In this document: positions 50,861 through 59,829 of the stretch, in pieces
Position numbering within the stretch: position 1 is the first letter of the stretch
Layout: every line of letters starts with the position of its first letter
Source: Mycolicibacterium frederiksbergense
GTDB lineage: Bacteria; Actinomycetota; Actinomycetes; Mycobacteriales; Mycobacteriaceae
Assembly: GCF_029893345.1 (NCBI RefSeq)
Contig: NZ_JARXVE010000012.1
Span: 1-64,000, forward strand
Length of the DNA: 64,000 bases
Direction: 5' to 3'
Made by a program: the position numbers and the translations under genes
Notes under the pieces: model-generated
Databases searched by the model: none
What the model saw: the letters and a program-made list of their open reading frames with translations, nothing else
What the model was told of the DNA's origin: nothing

Positions 50861-51637
50861 TCAGGGCAATTCGAACGGCAGCGTCACGCCGTCATGGGCC
50901 AGGCAGTGCGTACAGGTGCGCTCGATGTCGACGGCCTCCAGCGTCTCGAGCACCAGCTGCTTGAACGGCACCAGGTTGCGCTGAAATTCGACGAAGACGT
51001 CCGCCGTCGTGACCCCAGCCCCGGCCTCGATGCCGGCATCCAGATCGGTCACCAAAGCGATTGCCGCGTAACACATCTCGAGCTCACGGGCCAGCACAGC
51101 CTCGGGATGACCGGTCATGTTGACCAGGGTGAAACCCTGATCGGCGAACCACCGGCTCTCCGCCCGGGTGGAAAACCGCGGCCCCTGGATCACCACCATG
51201 GTGCCGCCGTCGACCACACCGGGCAGGCCGGTCGCCGCGGCCCGCAGCGCCGGGCAGTACGGATCGGCGAAGCCGACATGGATGCCGCCGGAATCGAAGT
51301 ACGTGTCGGCGCGGCCGCGGGTGCGGTCCACCAACTGATCGGGCACCACCGTCGACCCCGGGCCCAGCTCGGCGATCAGGCTGCCGACCGCACACGGCGC
51401 GAAGATCCGTCGCACCCCCAGCGCGCGCAAGGCCCACATATTGGCCCGGTACGGGACGGTGTGCGGCGAGTACTCGTGGTTCACCCCGTGCCGGGGCAGG
51501 AAAGCCACCTCGTGCTCGCCGACCGGGCCCACGGTGATGGGAGCACTCGGCACCCCGTACGGGGTATCCATAGTGACCGTGCGGGCCTCGGGCCCGAAGA
51601 ACGTGTAGAAACCGCTACCGCCGATGACGCCGAGCAT
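50861..51637 (-). CDS. mtnP: S-methyl-5'-thioadenosine phosphorylase
   Basis: A 258-residue nucleoside phosphorylase-I family member. GVIGGSGFY at the N-terminus, phosphate-site RHG and NHEYSP..VPYRAN, and the base-site NMTGHPEAVLARELE are clear. It cleaves methylthioadenosine to adenine and methylthioribose 1-phosphate. It corresponds to Rv0535, adjacent to menA. The small acidic gene lies 6 nt upstream. Confidence 0.93.
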   Translation of the reverse strand: MLGVIGGSGFYTFFGPEARTVTMDTPYGVPSAPITVGPVGEHEVAFLPRHGVNHEYSPHTVPYRANMWALRALGVRRIFAPCAVGSLIAELGPGSTVVPDQLVDRTRGRADTYFDSGGIHVGFADPYCPALRAAATGLPGVVDGGTMVVIQGPRFSTRAESRWFADQGFTLVNMTGHPEAVLARELEMCYAAIALVTDLDAGIEAGAGVTTADVFVEFQRNLVPFKQLVLETLEAVDIERTCTHCLAHDGVTLPFELP

Positions 51638-51643
51638 GCAGTG

Positions 51644-51919
51644 CTATTCGGCCTCGTCGGGGTTCACGACCTCGCTCACGTCGTCATCGAGGTCATCGTC
51701 GAAGTCGCCGTCGAAGTCGCCGTCGAAGTCCGTGTTGGCATGGCGGGCGCCGTCGGCGATCTCGAACACATCGGTGGCCAGGCCGCCGATCGTGGTCGCC
51801 ACATCCTTGACCGCCGTGGTGATGATCGAGGCGACCTCCCCCACCGCCGACGCCACTGCCTCGACGGATTCCTGCAGCACGTCCTTGCCGATTTCGGTTC
51901 TGCTGAGCTGCTCCTTCAT
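51644..51919 (-). CDS. Small protein with acidic Asp/Gly repeat
   Basis: A 91-residue protein. The first 60 residues are amphipathic helix-like (VLQESVEAVASAVGEVASII), and the C-terminal part is a short repeat of DFDGDFDGDFDDDLDDD type coded by 9-15-bp DNA repeats. The start ATG 51919 has TACACT 7 nt upstream (leaderless). It lies 6 nt before mtnP. I do not recognise a family; the acidic tail could bind cations. Confidence 0.65.
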   Translation of the reverse strand: MKEQLSRTEIGKDVLQESVEAVASAVGEVASIITTAVKDVATTIGGLATDVFEIADGARHANTDFDGDFDGDFDDDLDDDVSEVVNPDEAE

Positions 51920-51926
51920 GACGCTC

Positions 51927-51932
51927 AGTGTA
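51927..51932 (-). promoter_or_regulatory. TACACT -10 element, leaderless
   Basis: On the minus strand TACACT ends 7 nt before ATG 51919 and probably drives the small acidic gene and mtnP. Confidence 0.5.
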
Positions 51933-51965
51933 AGAGGCCACGCGGCCCGGCACCGGGCCAGCTCA

Positions 51966-51971
51966 TACGAT
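51966..51971 (+). promoter_or_regulatory. TACGAT -10 element of menA, leaderless
   Basis: TACGAT ends 7 nt before GTG 51979. It overlaps the ATG at 51970, so that ATG could not lie on this transcript. Confidence 0.6.
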
Positions 51972-51978
51972 GACCGTC

Positions 51979-52851
51979 GTGGCCAGTTTCGCGCAATGGA
52001 TCGAGGGCGCCCGTCCCCGCACGCTGCCCAACGCCGTCGCACCCGTATTCGCCGGCACCGGCGCAGCCGCCTGGCTGGGGTCCGCGGTGTGGTGGAAGGC
52101 ACTGCTCGCGCTGGCCGTATCGCTCGCGTTGATCATCGGGGTGAACTACGCCAACGACTACTCCGACGGCATCCGCGGCACCGACGACGTGCGGTCGGGC
52201 CCGCTGCGGCTGGTGGGCTCCAAGCTGGCCTCCCCGCGGGCGGTGCTGACCGCGGCCGTGCTGAGCCTGGCGATCGGCGCGGTGGCCGGGCTGGTGCTGG
52301 CCGCGCTCAGCGCGCCGTGGCTGATCGCGGTCGGCGCGGTGTGTATCGCCGGGGCGTGGCTCTACACCGGCGGCAAGAAGCCCTACGGCTACCTCGGCCT
52401 GGGTGAGGTGGCGGTGTTCATCTTCTTCGGGCTGGTCGCGGTGCTGGGCACGCAGTACACCCAGGCCCTGCGCGTCGACTGGGTCGGGCTGGTGGCGGCG
52501 GTGGCCATCGGGTCGCTGTCCTCGGCGGTGCTGGTGGCCAACAACCTGCGCGATATCCCCACCGACAGCCAGTCCGGCAAGATCACACTGGCCGTGCGAC
52601 TGGGTGATGGCCGGACCCGGCTGCTGTATCAGCTGCTGGTGGCGCTGTCCCTGGCGTTGACGCTGGTGCTGATGCTCGCGACACCGTGGTGCGCGGTGGG
52701 GCTGCTGGCGGTGGTGCCGGCGCTGCGGGGGCTGCGGCCGGTGCGCGACGGCAGCACCGGCGCTCAGCTGATCCCCGTGCTGCGCGACACCGGGCTGACC
52801 ATGCTGGTGTGGTCGATCGCGGTGGCGGCGGCGCTGGTCCTGGCCTCCTAA
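51979..52851 (+). CDS. menA: 1,4-Dihydroxy-2-naphthoate octaprenyltransferase MenA
   Basis: A 290-residue UbiA-family membrane prenyltransferase with about 9 helices. The diphosphate-binding NDYSDGIRGTDD is near 61-72, and the second Asp motif NNLRDIPTD is near 188-196. It joins the polyprenyl chain to DHNA to make demethylmenaquinone. GTG 51979 gives VASFAQWIEGARPRTLP, matching the recalled Rv0534c start, and is supported by the promoter. Confidence 0.95.
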   Translation: MASFAQWIEGARPRTLPNAVAPVFAGTGAAAWLGSAVWWKALLALAVSLALIIGVNYANDYSDGIRGTDDVRSGPLRLVGSKLASPRAVLTAAVLSLAIGAVAGLVLAALSAPWLIAVGAVCIAGAWLYTGGKKPYGYLGLGEVAVFIFFGLVAVLGTQYTQALRVDWVGLVAAVAIGSLSSAVLVANNLRDIPTDSQSGKITLAVRLGDGRTRLLYQLLVALSLALTLVLMLATPWCAVGLLAVVPALRGLRPVRDGSTGAQLIPVLRDTGLTMLVWSIAVAAALVLAS

Positions 52852-52860
52852 TTTCCCTCC

Positions 52861-52920
52861 GCGAGCAGACGCGTAGGTACCCGACACGCCCGGATTTGGG
52901 GTACCGCCACGTCTGCTCGC
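52861..52920. terminator. Composite hairpin after menA
   Basis: Outer arms GCGAGCAGACG (52861-52871) and CGTCTGCTCGC (52910-52920), and inner arms GGTACCC (52876-52882) and GGGTACC (52899-52905). The outer arms belong to the GAGCAGAC hairpin family also seen at 14374 and 28441. Confidence 0.7.
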
Positions 52921-52937
52921 CAGGGAGACTGACGCGC

Positions 52938-54284
52938 ATGACCACTTCCACCGAGGCACACGTGCCCACCCCATCGGGGCGGGCCGAAACCCGGCGCGCC
53001 ATCTGGAACACCATCAGAGGTTCGTCGGGCAACCTCGTCGAGTGGTACGACGTGTACGTCTACACGGTGTTCGCCACCTACTTCGAAGCGCAGTTCTTCG
53101 GTAAAGACCCGAACTCGACCGTCTACGTCTACGCGATCTTCGCGGTGACCTTCCTCACCCGCCCGCTCGGCTCGTGGTTCTTCGGCCGCTACGCCGACCG
53201 GCGCGGCCGACGCGCCGCCCTGACCTTCAGCGTCTCGCTGATGGCGCTGTGCTCCCTGGTGATCGCGCTGGTTCCGGCCCGCGAAACCATCGGTGTCGCA
53301 GCGCCGCTCATCCTCATCGTGTGCCGGCTGGTGCAGGGCTTCGCGACCGGCGGCGAGTACGGCACCTCGGCGACCTACATGTCCGAGGCCGCCACCCGGG
53401 AGCGGCGCGGCTTCTTCTCCTCGTTCCAGTACGTGACCCTGGTCGGTGGACACGTGCTGGCCCAATTCACCCTGCTGGTAATCCTGACCACGTTCAGCAC
53501 CGAACAGGTTCACGAATTCGGTTGGCGCATCGGCTTCGCCGTCGGCGGCGCGGCCGCGATCGTGGTGTTCTGGCTCCGGCGCACCATGGACGAATCGCTG
53601 TCCACCGAACAACTCGAAGCGATCAAAGCCGGACAGGACAAGAGTGCCGGCTCGCTGCGCGAACTGCTGCTGCACTACTGGCGGCCGCTGCTGCTGTGCT
53701 TCCTGATCACCATGGGCGGCACCGTCGCGTTCTACACCTACAGCGTCAACGCACCGGCGATCGTCAAGACCGCTTACAAGGACCATGCCATGACGGGCAC
53801 CTGGATCAACCTGATCGGGCTGATCTTCCTGATGGCCCTGCAACCCGTCGGCGGCATCATCAGCGACAAGGTCGGCCGCAAACCGCTACTGCTGTGGTTC
53901 GGTTTCGGCGGTGTGATCTACACCTACATCCTGATCAGCTATCTGCCCCAGACACATTCACCGATCCTGTCGTTCATCCTGGTCGCCGTCGGATATGTGA
54001 TCCTGACCGGCTACACCTCGATCAACGCACTGGTGAAATCCGAGCTGTTCCCCGCGCATGTGCGCGCGCTCGGGGTGGGAGTCGGCTATGCACTGGCGAA
54101 TTCGATCTTCGGCGGCACCGCGCCCGTGATCTACCAAGCGCTCAAGCAACGCGATCAGGTGCCACTGTTCATCGCCTACGTGACGGTGTGCATCGCCATC
54201 TCGCTGCTGGTGTACCTGTTCTTCCTCAAGAACAAGGCCGAGACCTACCTGGACGAGGAGCAGGGCGCCGCGTTCAACCGGTAG
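52938..54284 (+). CDS. MHS-type major facilitator transporter (KgtP-like)
   Basis: A 448-residue transporter with 12 helices. SSGNLVEWYDVYVYT at the start, GRYADRRGRRAAL between helices 2 and 3 and RLVQGFATGGEYGTSATYMSEAA are metabolite:proton symporter signatures. Family members import 2-oxoglutarate, proline-betaine or other carboxylates. ATG 52938 lies after the hairpin; a GGGAG is about 10 nt upstream. Confidence 0.9.
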   Translation: MTTSTEAHVPTPSGRAETRRAIWNTIRGSSGNLVEWYDVYVYTVFATYFEAQFFGKDPNSTVYVYAIFAVTFLTRPLGSWFFGRYADRRGRRAALTFSVSLMALCSLVIALVPARETIGVAAPLILIVCRLVQGFATGGEYGTSATYMSEAATRERRGFFSSFQYVTLVGGHVLAQFTLLVILTTFSTEQVHEFGWRIGFAVGGAAAIVVFWLRRTMDESLSTEQLEAIKAGQDKSAGSLRELLLHYWRPLLLCFLITMGGTVAFYTYSVNAPAIVKTAYKDHAMTGTWINLIGLIFLMALQPVGGIISDKVGRKPLLLWFGFGGVIYTYILISYLPQTHSPILSFILVAVGYVILTGYTSINALVKSELFPAHVRALGVGVGYALANSIFGGTAPVIYQALKQRDQVPLFIAYVTVCIAISLLVYLFFLKNKAETYLDEEQGAAFNR

Positions 54285-54305
54285 CCGGCAGCGACACCGC
54301 GGCCG

Positions 54306-54602
54306 CTACTTGTCTTTGGGCTGCTCGTCTTTGGGCTGATTGTTGCCGCGCAACCGGGATTGCAGTTGCTCGCGATCCTTGCGGCGACGCTCGTCGACCA
54401 GGGCGATCGAGGCCGTGGCCCGTTCGCGCAACGGCCGAAACAACCAGATCCCCAACGGCAGCGCGATCACGAGGGCGAATAGCATCGCCAGCACCACCGG
54501 AAAATCTCCGATGACCAGGAGCCCCACTCCGTAGATCAGCCCGGCCAACACTGCGACCAACACCAGCCTGGCCGCCAGATAAACGAGCACATCGGTGACC
54601 AT
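54306..54602 (-). CDS. DUF4229 membrane protein (Rv0531-like)
   Basis: A 98-residue protein with two helices (about 7-28 and 32-53), then a basic cytoplasmic region with many Arg/Lys and a Lys/Asp-rich tail. The function is unknown. The position matches Rv0531. ATG 54602 is preferred to the longer frame; it is divergent from the 53-residue gene. Confidence 0.82.
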   Translation of the reverse strand: MVTDVLVYLAARLVLVAVLAGLIYGVGLLVIGDFPVVLAMLFALVIALPLGIWLFRPLRERATASIALVDERRRKDREQLQSRLRGNNQPKDEQPKDK

Positions 54603-54677
54603 GCGTGAGGTCGAACCACTTCCTACCACCATCCGAGCCTACCGACGACGCGTATATTCGGGTCAAGGAGGTTTCGA

Positions 54678-54839
54678 GTGGCATACCTACTCCTGCTGAT
54701 TGTCGCAGCAAGCTTGGTGTATGTCGGCTGGCGGCTGGCACATGTGGCGGGTAATCGACCCAAGACCCGCGTGATCGGCCCGGACGACGACCCTGATTTC
54801 CTGCGCCGGCTCGGGCACGGCGACAACCCCCGGCCCTAA
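54678..54839 (+). CDS. 53-residue membrane peptide (Rv0530A-like)
   Basis: GTG 54678 follows AAGGAGG at 7 nt, one of the best ribosome sites in the window. The peptide starts VAYLLLLIVAASLVYVGWRL, a single membrane helix, followed by an Arg/Asp-rich tail ending in GDNPRP. The size and position match Rv0530A as recalled. The function is unknown. Confidence 0.78.
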   Translation: MAYLLLLIVAASLVYVGWRLAHVAGNRPKTRVIGPDDDPDFLRRLGHGDNPRP

Positions 54840-54954
54840 AGCGTGTCGAACAGCTCTGGTGAGTGTTCGGCACCGCCCTTCTCGGGCGTTCGTCGGTTCA
54901 GGTCGCGGGTGCGGTGTGAACGTCGGTTCCCGCGTCTTTCGGGCTGGTTTCACC

Positions 54955-55170
54955 AACATGTCCGGACCCAACCCCGGCCACGGCTTCACCGCCCAACCCC
55001 GCCGCTGGGTCATCAAACCCACCAACGGCTGGATCAACCACCGCCGCCGCATCGACCGGCACGACGAAATAACACTCGTCACGCACGAAGGCTTCAACTA
55101 CCTCAGCCAAATCGCTTTACTACCCAAACGACTCGACCGCAGCCAATTGTTCGAAACCCGCGTTAGGCAC
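54955..55170 (+). pseudogene. IS5-like transposase C-terminal remnant
   Basis: The plus frame reads GFTAQPRRWVIKPTNGWINHRRRI..HEGFNYLSQIALL. This resembles the end of IS5/IS4-type transposases (RWVVERT.AWLNR-RR.. HEA..LA-I). There is no intact upstream transposase and no terminal repeat could be recognised, so it is a decayed fragment. It overlaps the 3' end of the convergent ATPase gene by about 8 bp. Confidence 0.6.
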
Positions 55171-56380
55171 GCGGGTTGACGGACCGCCGTGCACCGGCGA
55201 AGTCGTTCGCCACCACCGCCGCCAACTCGATGAGCGCCTCCCGGGTGCGGGGCTTGAGCCGCTCCAGGCTTATCTCGGCGCCCTCCTCCAGATGCGGATC
55301 GAACGGAACCAGCCGGACCGCTCGGCAGCGCCGGGAGAAGTGGTCCACCACCTTCGACAGGTCGACCTTCCCGGACCGCGGCCGCACCGCATTGATCACC
55401 GCGATCGAATTGCGCACCAGATCCTGATGCCCATGCGCGTCGAGCCAGTCCAGCGTTGCCGAGGCGCTGCGCGCCCCGTCGACCGAGCCGGAGCTGATCA
55501 CGACCAGCACGTCGGCCTTGGACAACACCGCCGACATCGCCGAATGCATCAGGCCGGTCCCGCAGTCGGTGAGAACCAGACTGTAGAACCGTTCCAGCAC
55601 CGCCACCGCACCCAGATAATCGTCCGAACTGAACGCCTGGGACACCGCCGGGTCACTCTCGGAGGCCAGCACCTCCAGCCGGCTCGGCCCCTGCGAGGTG
55701 TAGGCCCGCACATCGCTGTACCGCTCGATGCCTTCGGCGTCACGCAGCAGATGGCGCACGGTGGCAGCGGTCTCCAACGGCACCTTCTGACTCAGCGTGC
55801 CCCGGTCGGGGTTGGCGTCCACCGCAACCACCCGGTCACCGCGGATCGAGGCGAGCGTGGCACCCAGCGTCGCGGTGATCGTGGTCTTTCCCACGCCACC
55901 TTTCAGGGACAGCAGCGCGATCCGGTAGCAGCCCTGCATCGGCACGCTGACCTGGGCGATCAGGTCGTTACGGTGGGTGGTCTTGGGGCTCTCCCCCACA
56001 TTGATCCGCTTGAACGACGCCTGGTACAGCAGCTTGCGCCAGCCCGAGGTCGGCGGGTTCTTGCGCTGACCGAGCAAAGCGGTGGTGGACAGATCCTGGT
56101 ACGGCGTGGCGAAATCGACCGGCACCGGCAGCGGCGGGGCGGTGATCGCCGGGATGCCGTTCGACGGCGTCGGGGCGGTCCACTCCGCGGGTAGCGGCGT
56201 GGAGACACCGGGCCCGGCGGGGTTGCTGAACCGCTGCTGACTGCGGAACCCGGGCACCGGCGCAAACACCGACGGCACGATGGGCTGCTCGACGTCCGTC
56301 GGATCGTCGGGCGGGATTTCGGTTGGGGCTGTGGGCATGTCCTGCGTGGCAGGTACCTGGCGTTCGGTTGGCTCGGACAT
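55163..56380 (-). CDS. MinD/ParA-like ATPase (Rv0530-like)
   Basis: A 405-residue protein. Residues 1-150 are proline-rich and low complexity, then a deviant Walker A LKGGVGKTT near 164-172, VVAVDANPDRGTLS and VLTDCGTGLMHSAM complete a SIMIBI-class ATPase. The length is identical to recalled Rv0530. AAAGAGGGG precedes the ATG. It lies 51 nt downstream of ccsA on the same strand, so it may be co-transcribed with cytochrome c genes. Confidence 0.88.
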   Translation of the reverse strand: MSEPTERQVPATQDMPTAPTEIPPDDPTDVEQPIVPSVFAPVPGFRSQQRFSNPAGPGVSTPLPAEWTAPTPSNGIPAITAPPLPVPVDFATPYQDLSTTALLGQRKNPPTSGWRKLLYQASFKRINVGESPKTTHRNDLIAQVSVPMQGCYRIALLSLKGGVGKTTITATLGATLASIRGDRVVAVDANPDRGTLSQKVPLETAATVRHLLRDAEGIERYSDVRAYTSQGPSRLEVLASESDPAVSQAFSSDDYLGAVAVLERFYSLVLTDCGTGLMHSAMSAVLSKADVLVVISSGSVDGARSASATLDWLDAHGHQDLVRNSIAVINAVRPRSGKVDLSKVVDHFSRRCRAVRLVPFDPHLEEGAEISLERLKPRTREALIELAAVVANDFAGARRSVNPRA

Positions 56381-56431
56381 GACATCCCCTCTTTCCGACA
56401 AGCTCCCCAACCCGGCGACCACCCCAGGTGG

Positions 56432-57406
56432 CTAACCGACCCCCGCGTACGAGTGCAGGCCGACGGTCACCAGGTTGATGAAGAACAGGTTGAACACCAT
56501 CGCGACGAAGCCCACCACGTTGATCCAGGCGGCCTTGCGGTCACGCCAGCCGGCCGTCGAACGGGCATGCAGATAGGCGGCGTAGACCACCCACGCGATG
56601 AACGACACCGTCTCCTTGGGGTCCCAGCCCCAGTACCGGCCCCAAGCTTCCTCGGCCCAGATGGCTCCGAAGATCACCCCGAAGCCGAAGATCGGGAACG
56701 CGAAGATGGTGGTCCGGTAGGCGATCCGGTCCAGGGTCTGGGCGTCCGGCACCCGCTCCAGGATCCGCGCGACGGCGCCCTCCCGGCCCGGTTCACCGAG
56801 CGGCGACATCTTGAGCAGGAACAGGATGCTGGCCACACCGGCCACCAGGAACACCCCGGAACCGAGGCTGACCACCGACACGTGGATGGGCAACCAGTAG
56901 GACTGCAGTGCCGGCATCACCGGGGCGGCATTCGAGTACAACCAGCGACCCGACACCGTCAACAGGACCAGCACCGGAACCAGCACGAACACCCACAACG
57001 CGCGGTACTGCGGCTTGCGCAGCACTACCGCGGCCGCGATCAGACCGCAGAAGCTGGTCAGGTTGATGAACTCGTACATGTTGCCCCACGGCACCCGCGA
57101 GGTGGCCAGGCCGCGCAGCACGATGCAGACGAACAGCAGACCGATGCCGACATAGGTCAGCGCCAAACCGGTCTTGCCGACCCGCTCGTCGAACGGACGC
57201 TTGGGCTCCTCGAGGACCACACCGGGGGTGACGCTGTCGGCGCCGACGCTGGCTCCCACCAGCTCACGGGTCTCGACGCGGCGGCTGCGGCTGTAGGCCA
57301 GCTCGACGGCGAGCAGCACCAATGCGCCGACCAGAACCAGCACCGATGAGGTGAACGCCCAGTCGGAGTACCTGGCCAGCCCGATATCGATGTGTTCGGT
57401 ATTCAA
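56432..57406 (-). CDS. ccsA: Cytochrome c biogenesis protein CcsA (ResC)
   Basis: A 324-residue membrane protein with eight or so helices. The WWD haem-handling region EEAWGRYWGWDPKETVSFIAW lies near 258-278, with conserved His residues in the flanking helices. With ResB it moves haem across the membrane and attaches it to apocytochrome c. The start is TTG immediately after the resB stop. The length equals Rv0529. Confidence 0.94.
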   Translation of the reverse strand: MNTEHIDIGLARYSDWAFTSSVLVLVGALVLLAVELAYSRSRRVETRELVGASVGADSVTPGVVLEEPKRPFDERVGKTGLALTYVGIGLLFVCIVLRGLATSRVPWGNMYEFINLTSFCGLIAAAVVLRKPQYRALWVFVLVPVLVLLTVSGRWLYSNAAPVMPALQSYWLPIHVSVVSLGSGVFLVAGVASILFLLKMSPLGEPGREGAVARILERVPDAQTLDRIAYRTTIFAFPIFGFGVIFGAIWAEEAWGRYWGWDPKETVSFIAWVVYAAYLHARSTAGWRDRKAAWINVVGFVAMVFNLFFINLVTVGLHSYAGVG

Positions 57407-59050
57407 CTACTCCGCCTTCTCTCCTGCAGCCGGCAGGCCGTAGCCCTGCAACAACCGCTCGGTCAGCTTCTCGAACTCGTCGCCCCACCCGGAGTTGTCG
57501 GTGCGGGCCAGCCCGCCCAGCTCGACGTTCACCGTACCCGCAGCAGCGGGCTGGATCCGAACCCAGATCCGGCGCCGGCGCACCACCAACGACACCAGCA
57601 ATCCGGCCATCATCGCCATCGCAAACACGAGTACCCAGACTTGGGCCGGGTCATGCGACACCTGCAGATTGACGAACGGGACCGCACCGTCGAACCGGAC
57701 CTTGGTGCCGTCGTCGAGCCGGGTTTCCTGGCCTTCCACCAGGTTGACCCGGGCTACCTTGTTCAGCCGTTTCTGGTGGATCAGCCGGGGATCCAGCGAG
57801 AACAGCGACTGCGGCCGGCCGGTGTCCAGGCCGGTGTCGCCGCGGTAGATGTCGATCGCGACGGCCGGATCGTTGAGCGCCGGGTAGCTCGACGACAGCA
57901 GCTTGCCGTCCATCTGCTGGGTGGGCGCGAACAAGCCCTGGATCGCGACCTGGTGCTTGCGGCGTTCGTCCGGGTCGGGATAGGTGCCCGCGGGCGGATC
58001 GATGCGCATCACGCCTGAGGACAGCAGCGTCATCTGCTCCTCGGGGCGCCATTGGATGGTCTGGCTGCGCTGCTGGCCGTCCGGGAAGGTCACGGTGAAC
58101 GTCGGTGCGTACCCATGTCCCTGCAGATACACCCGGTCTCCGCCGACGCGCAGCGGATGGTTCACCTCGAGCCGGTAGGGCTGCCAGGTGTTGGCGGCGA
58201 TGTCGTCACCGGCCTGGTAGTCGATGTTGGCGGCGAACGACAGTGCCTGCCCGGTCGGCAGATAATGCGCGTCGAAGTCGTGGACCCGCACGCACATCGG
58301 GCTCAGCGAGGTGCCGTCGACGGTGTTGCCGGCCCGGAACGAGTCGAAGGCCGCGGGCGAGGCCGAGCAGAACCCGGGACCGCTGTCGGCGATCACGATG
58401 ACGTTGCCCTCGTAGCCGAACAGCTTGCCGGCGGCCACCGCGGCCAGCAGGCCGAGCAGCGAGAAGTGGAAGACGATGTTGCCGAACTCGCGCAGATAGC
58501 CCTTCTCGGCCGAAACCTCTGTGCTTCCGTCGTCCTGGCGGCGGGTGACCTTACGCCAGCCCTTCAGCCGTCGGGTCACGGTCTCGGTGAGCTCGGCCGG
58601 GTCGGCCGTCACCTGTTCGGTGTGGTGTTTGGGCAGCCGGCTCAGGTTGCGCGGGGCGGGCACCGGCATCGCGCGCAGGTTACGGAAATGCTCGATCATC
58701 CGCGGGGTCAGGCAACCCACCAGTGAGATGAACAGCAACACATAGATGGCGGTGAACCAGAAACTGGAGAACACGTCGAAGGCCTGCAGCCGGTCCAGCC
58801 AGGGCCCCAGGGTGGGGTGGGCGACCAGGTACTCGTCGACCTTGGACTGGTTGAGGCTGCGCTGCGGCAGCAGGGCGCCCGGGATCGCCCCGAGCGCCAG
58901 CAGGAACAGCAGCACCAGCGCCGTGCCCATCGACGTCAGCGTGCGCCAGGTGTTGCGCACCGGTGCGACCAGACGTGAAAGCACCCCGGGCCGCCGAGTT
59001 TCGGGTACCTGCGCGTCTGTTCGCGCGTCGGAGGTGTCGGGGAGGGTCAT
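57407..59050 (-). CDS. resB: Cytochrome c biogenesis protein ResB
   Basis: A 547-residue ResB-family protein. Three N-terminal helices (about 41-61, 93-115 and 194-212), a large extracytoplasmic domain and a final helix (about 457-476). It forms the haem lyase with CcsA. ATG 59050 overlaps the ccdA TGA by 1 nt; ccsA follows directly. It matches Rv0528. Confidence 0.93.
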   Translation of the reverse strand: MTLPDTSDARTDAQVPETRRPGVLSRLVAPVRNTWRTLTSMGTALVLLFLLALGAIPGALLPQRSLNQSKVDEYLVAHPTLGPWLDRLQAFDVFSSFWFTAIYVLLFISLVGCLTPRMIEHFRNLRAMPVPAPRNLSRLPKHHTEQVTADPAELTETVTRRLKGWRKVTRRQDDGSTEVSAEKGYLREFGNIVFHFSLLGLLAAVAAGKLFGYEGNVIVIADSGPGFCSASPAAFDSFRAGNTVDGTSLSPMCVRVHDFDAHYLPTGQALSFAANIDYQAGDDIAANTWQPYRLEVNHPLRVGGDRVYLQGHGYAPTFTVTFPDGQQRSQTIQWRPEEQMTLLSSGVMRIDPPAGTYPDPDERRKHQVAIQGLFAPTQQMDGKLLSSSYPALNDPAVAIDIYRGDTGLDTGRPQSLFSLDPRLIHQKRLNKVARVNLVEGQETRLDDGTKVRFDGAVPFVNLQVSHDPAQVWVLVFAMAMMAGLLVSLVVRRRRIWVRIQPAAAGTVNVELGGLARTDNSGWGDEFEKLTERLLQGYGLPAAGEKAE

Positions 59051-59829
59051 CAGATCGGCAGCCTCACATCACTGACGAACGCATCGCGCACCCACGACAC
59101 GAACTCATTCCACAGTCCGGTGACCAGTGCGGTCCCCACCAAGATCAGCAGCACGCCGCCGAAGATCTGGATCGTCCTGGTGTGCCGACGCAGCCAGCCC
59201 AGGCCGGTCACCGCGCGCGCCGACCCCAGGGCCAGCAGCACGAACGGGATGCCCAGACCGAGGCAGTAGGCCAACACCAGCACCACCCCGCGCACCACCG
59301 TGGCACCGTCGGTGGCCGAGGCCACCGCGATCACGCCGGTCAGCGTCGGTCCCAGGCACGGGGTCCAGCCCAGCGCGAACACCGCACCCAGCAGCGGGGC
59401 CCCGGCCATCGTGGACAACTGCCGCGGGGCGAACCGGGCCTGACGTTGCAGCGCCGGGATGAACCCGACGAACACCAGGCCCATCACGATGGTGACCACA
59501 CCACCGATGCGTTGCAGCAGAACCTGGTTGACGATCAGCGTGGTGGTCATCCCGAGCACGGCCACCGCGCCGAGCAGGAAAACGACGGTGAACCCGGCGA
59601 CGAACAAGGCGGCCGCCCCGGCCACCCGCAGCCGCGCGGTCCGGGTGGCGACTGCAGCCCCAGCCGCATCGGTGTTCTGTACCCCGACCACCGCGGCCAG
59701 ATAAGACAGATAGCCGGGCACCAGGGGCACCACGCACGGCGAGGCGAACGACACCAGCCCGGCCAGCACGCTGACCCCCAGGGCCAGCAGCACCGGCCCG
59801 GCCGCGGCGATCTCGGCGAACCCGGTCAC
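59050..59829 (-). CDS. ccdA: Thiol-disulfide transporter CcdA
   Basis: A 259-residue membrane protein with six helices. The redox cysteines are in SFASPCVVPLVPGYLS (helix 1) and GWTPCLGPTLTG (helix 4). It carries reducing equivalents from cytoplasmic thioredoxin to ResA. GTG 59829 overlaps the resA stop as GTGA. It matches Rv0527. Confidence 0.93.
   Translation of the reverse strand: MTGFAEIAAAGPVLLALGVSVLAGLVSFASPCVVPLVPGYLSYLAAVVGVQNTDAAGAAVATRTARLRVAGAAALFVAGFTVVFLLGAVAVLGMTTTLIVNQVLLQRIGGVVTIVMGLVFVGFIPALQRQARFAPRQLSTMAGAPLLGAVFALGWTPCLGPTLTGVIAVASATDGATVVRGVVLVLAYCLGLGIPFVLLALGSARAVTGLGWLRRHTRTIQIFGGVLLILVGTALVTGLWNEFVSWVRDAFVSDVRLPI

Noticed and set aside
51661..51735. Tandem repeat as a CRISPR-like array
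   Set aside because: The repeats code in frame for an Asp/Gly tail of the small acidic gene and are too short for CRISPR.
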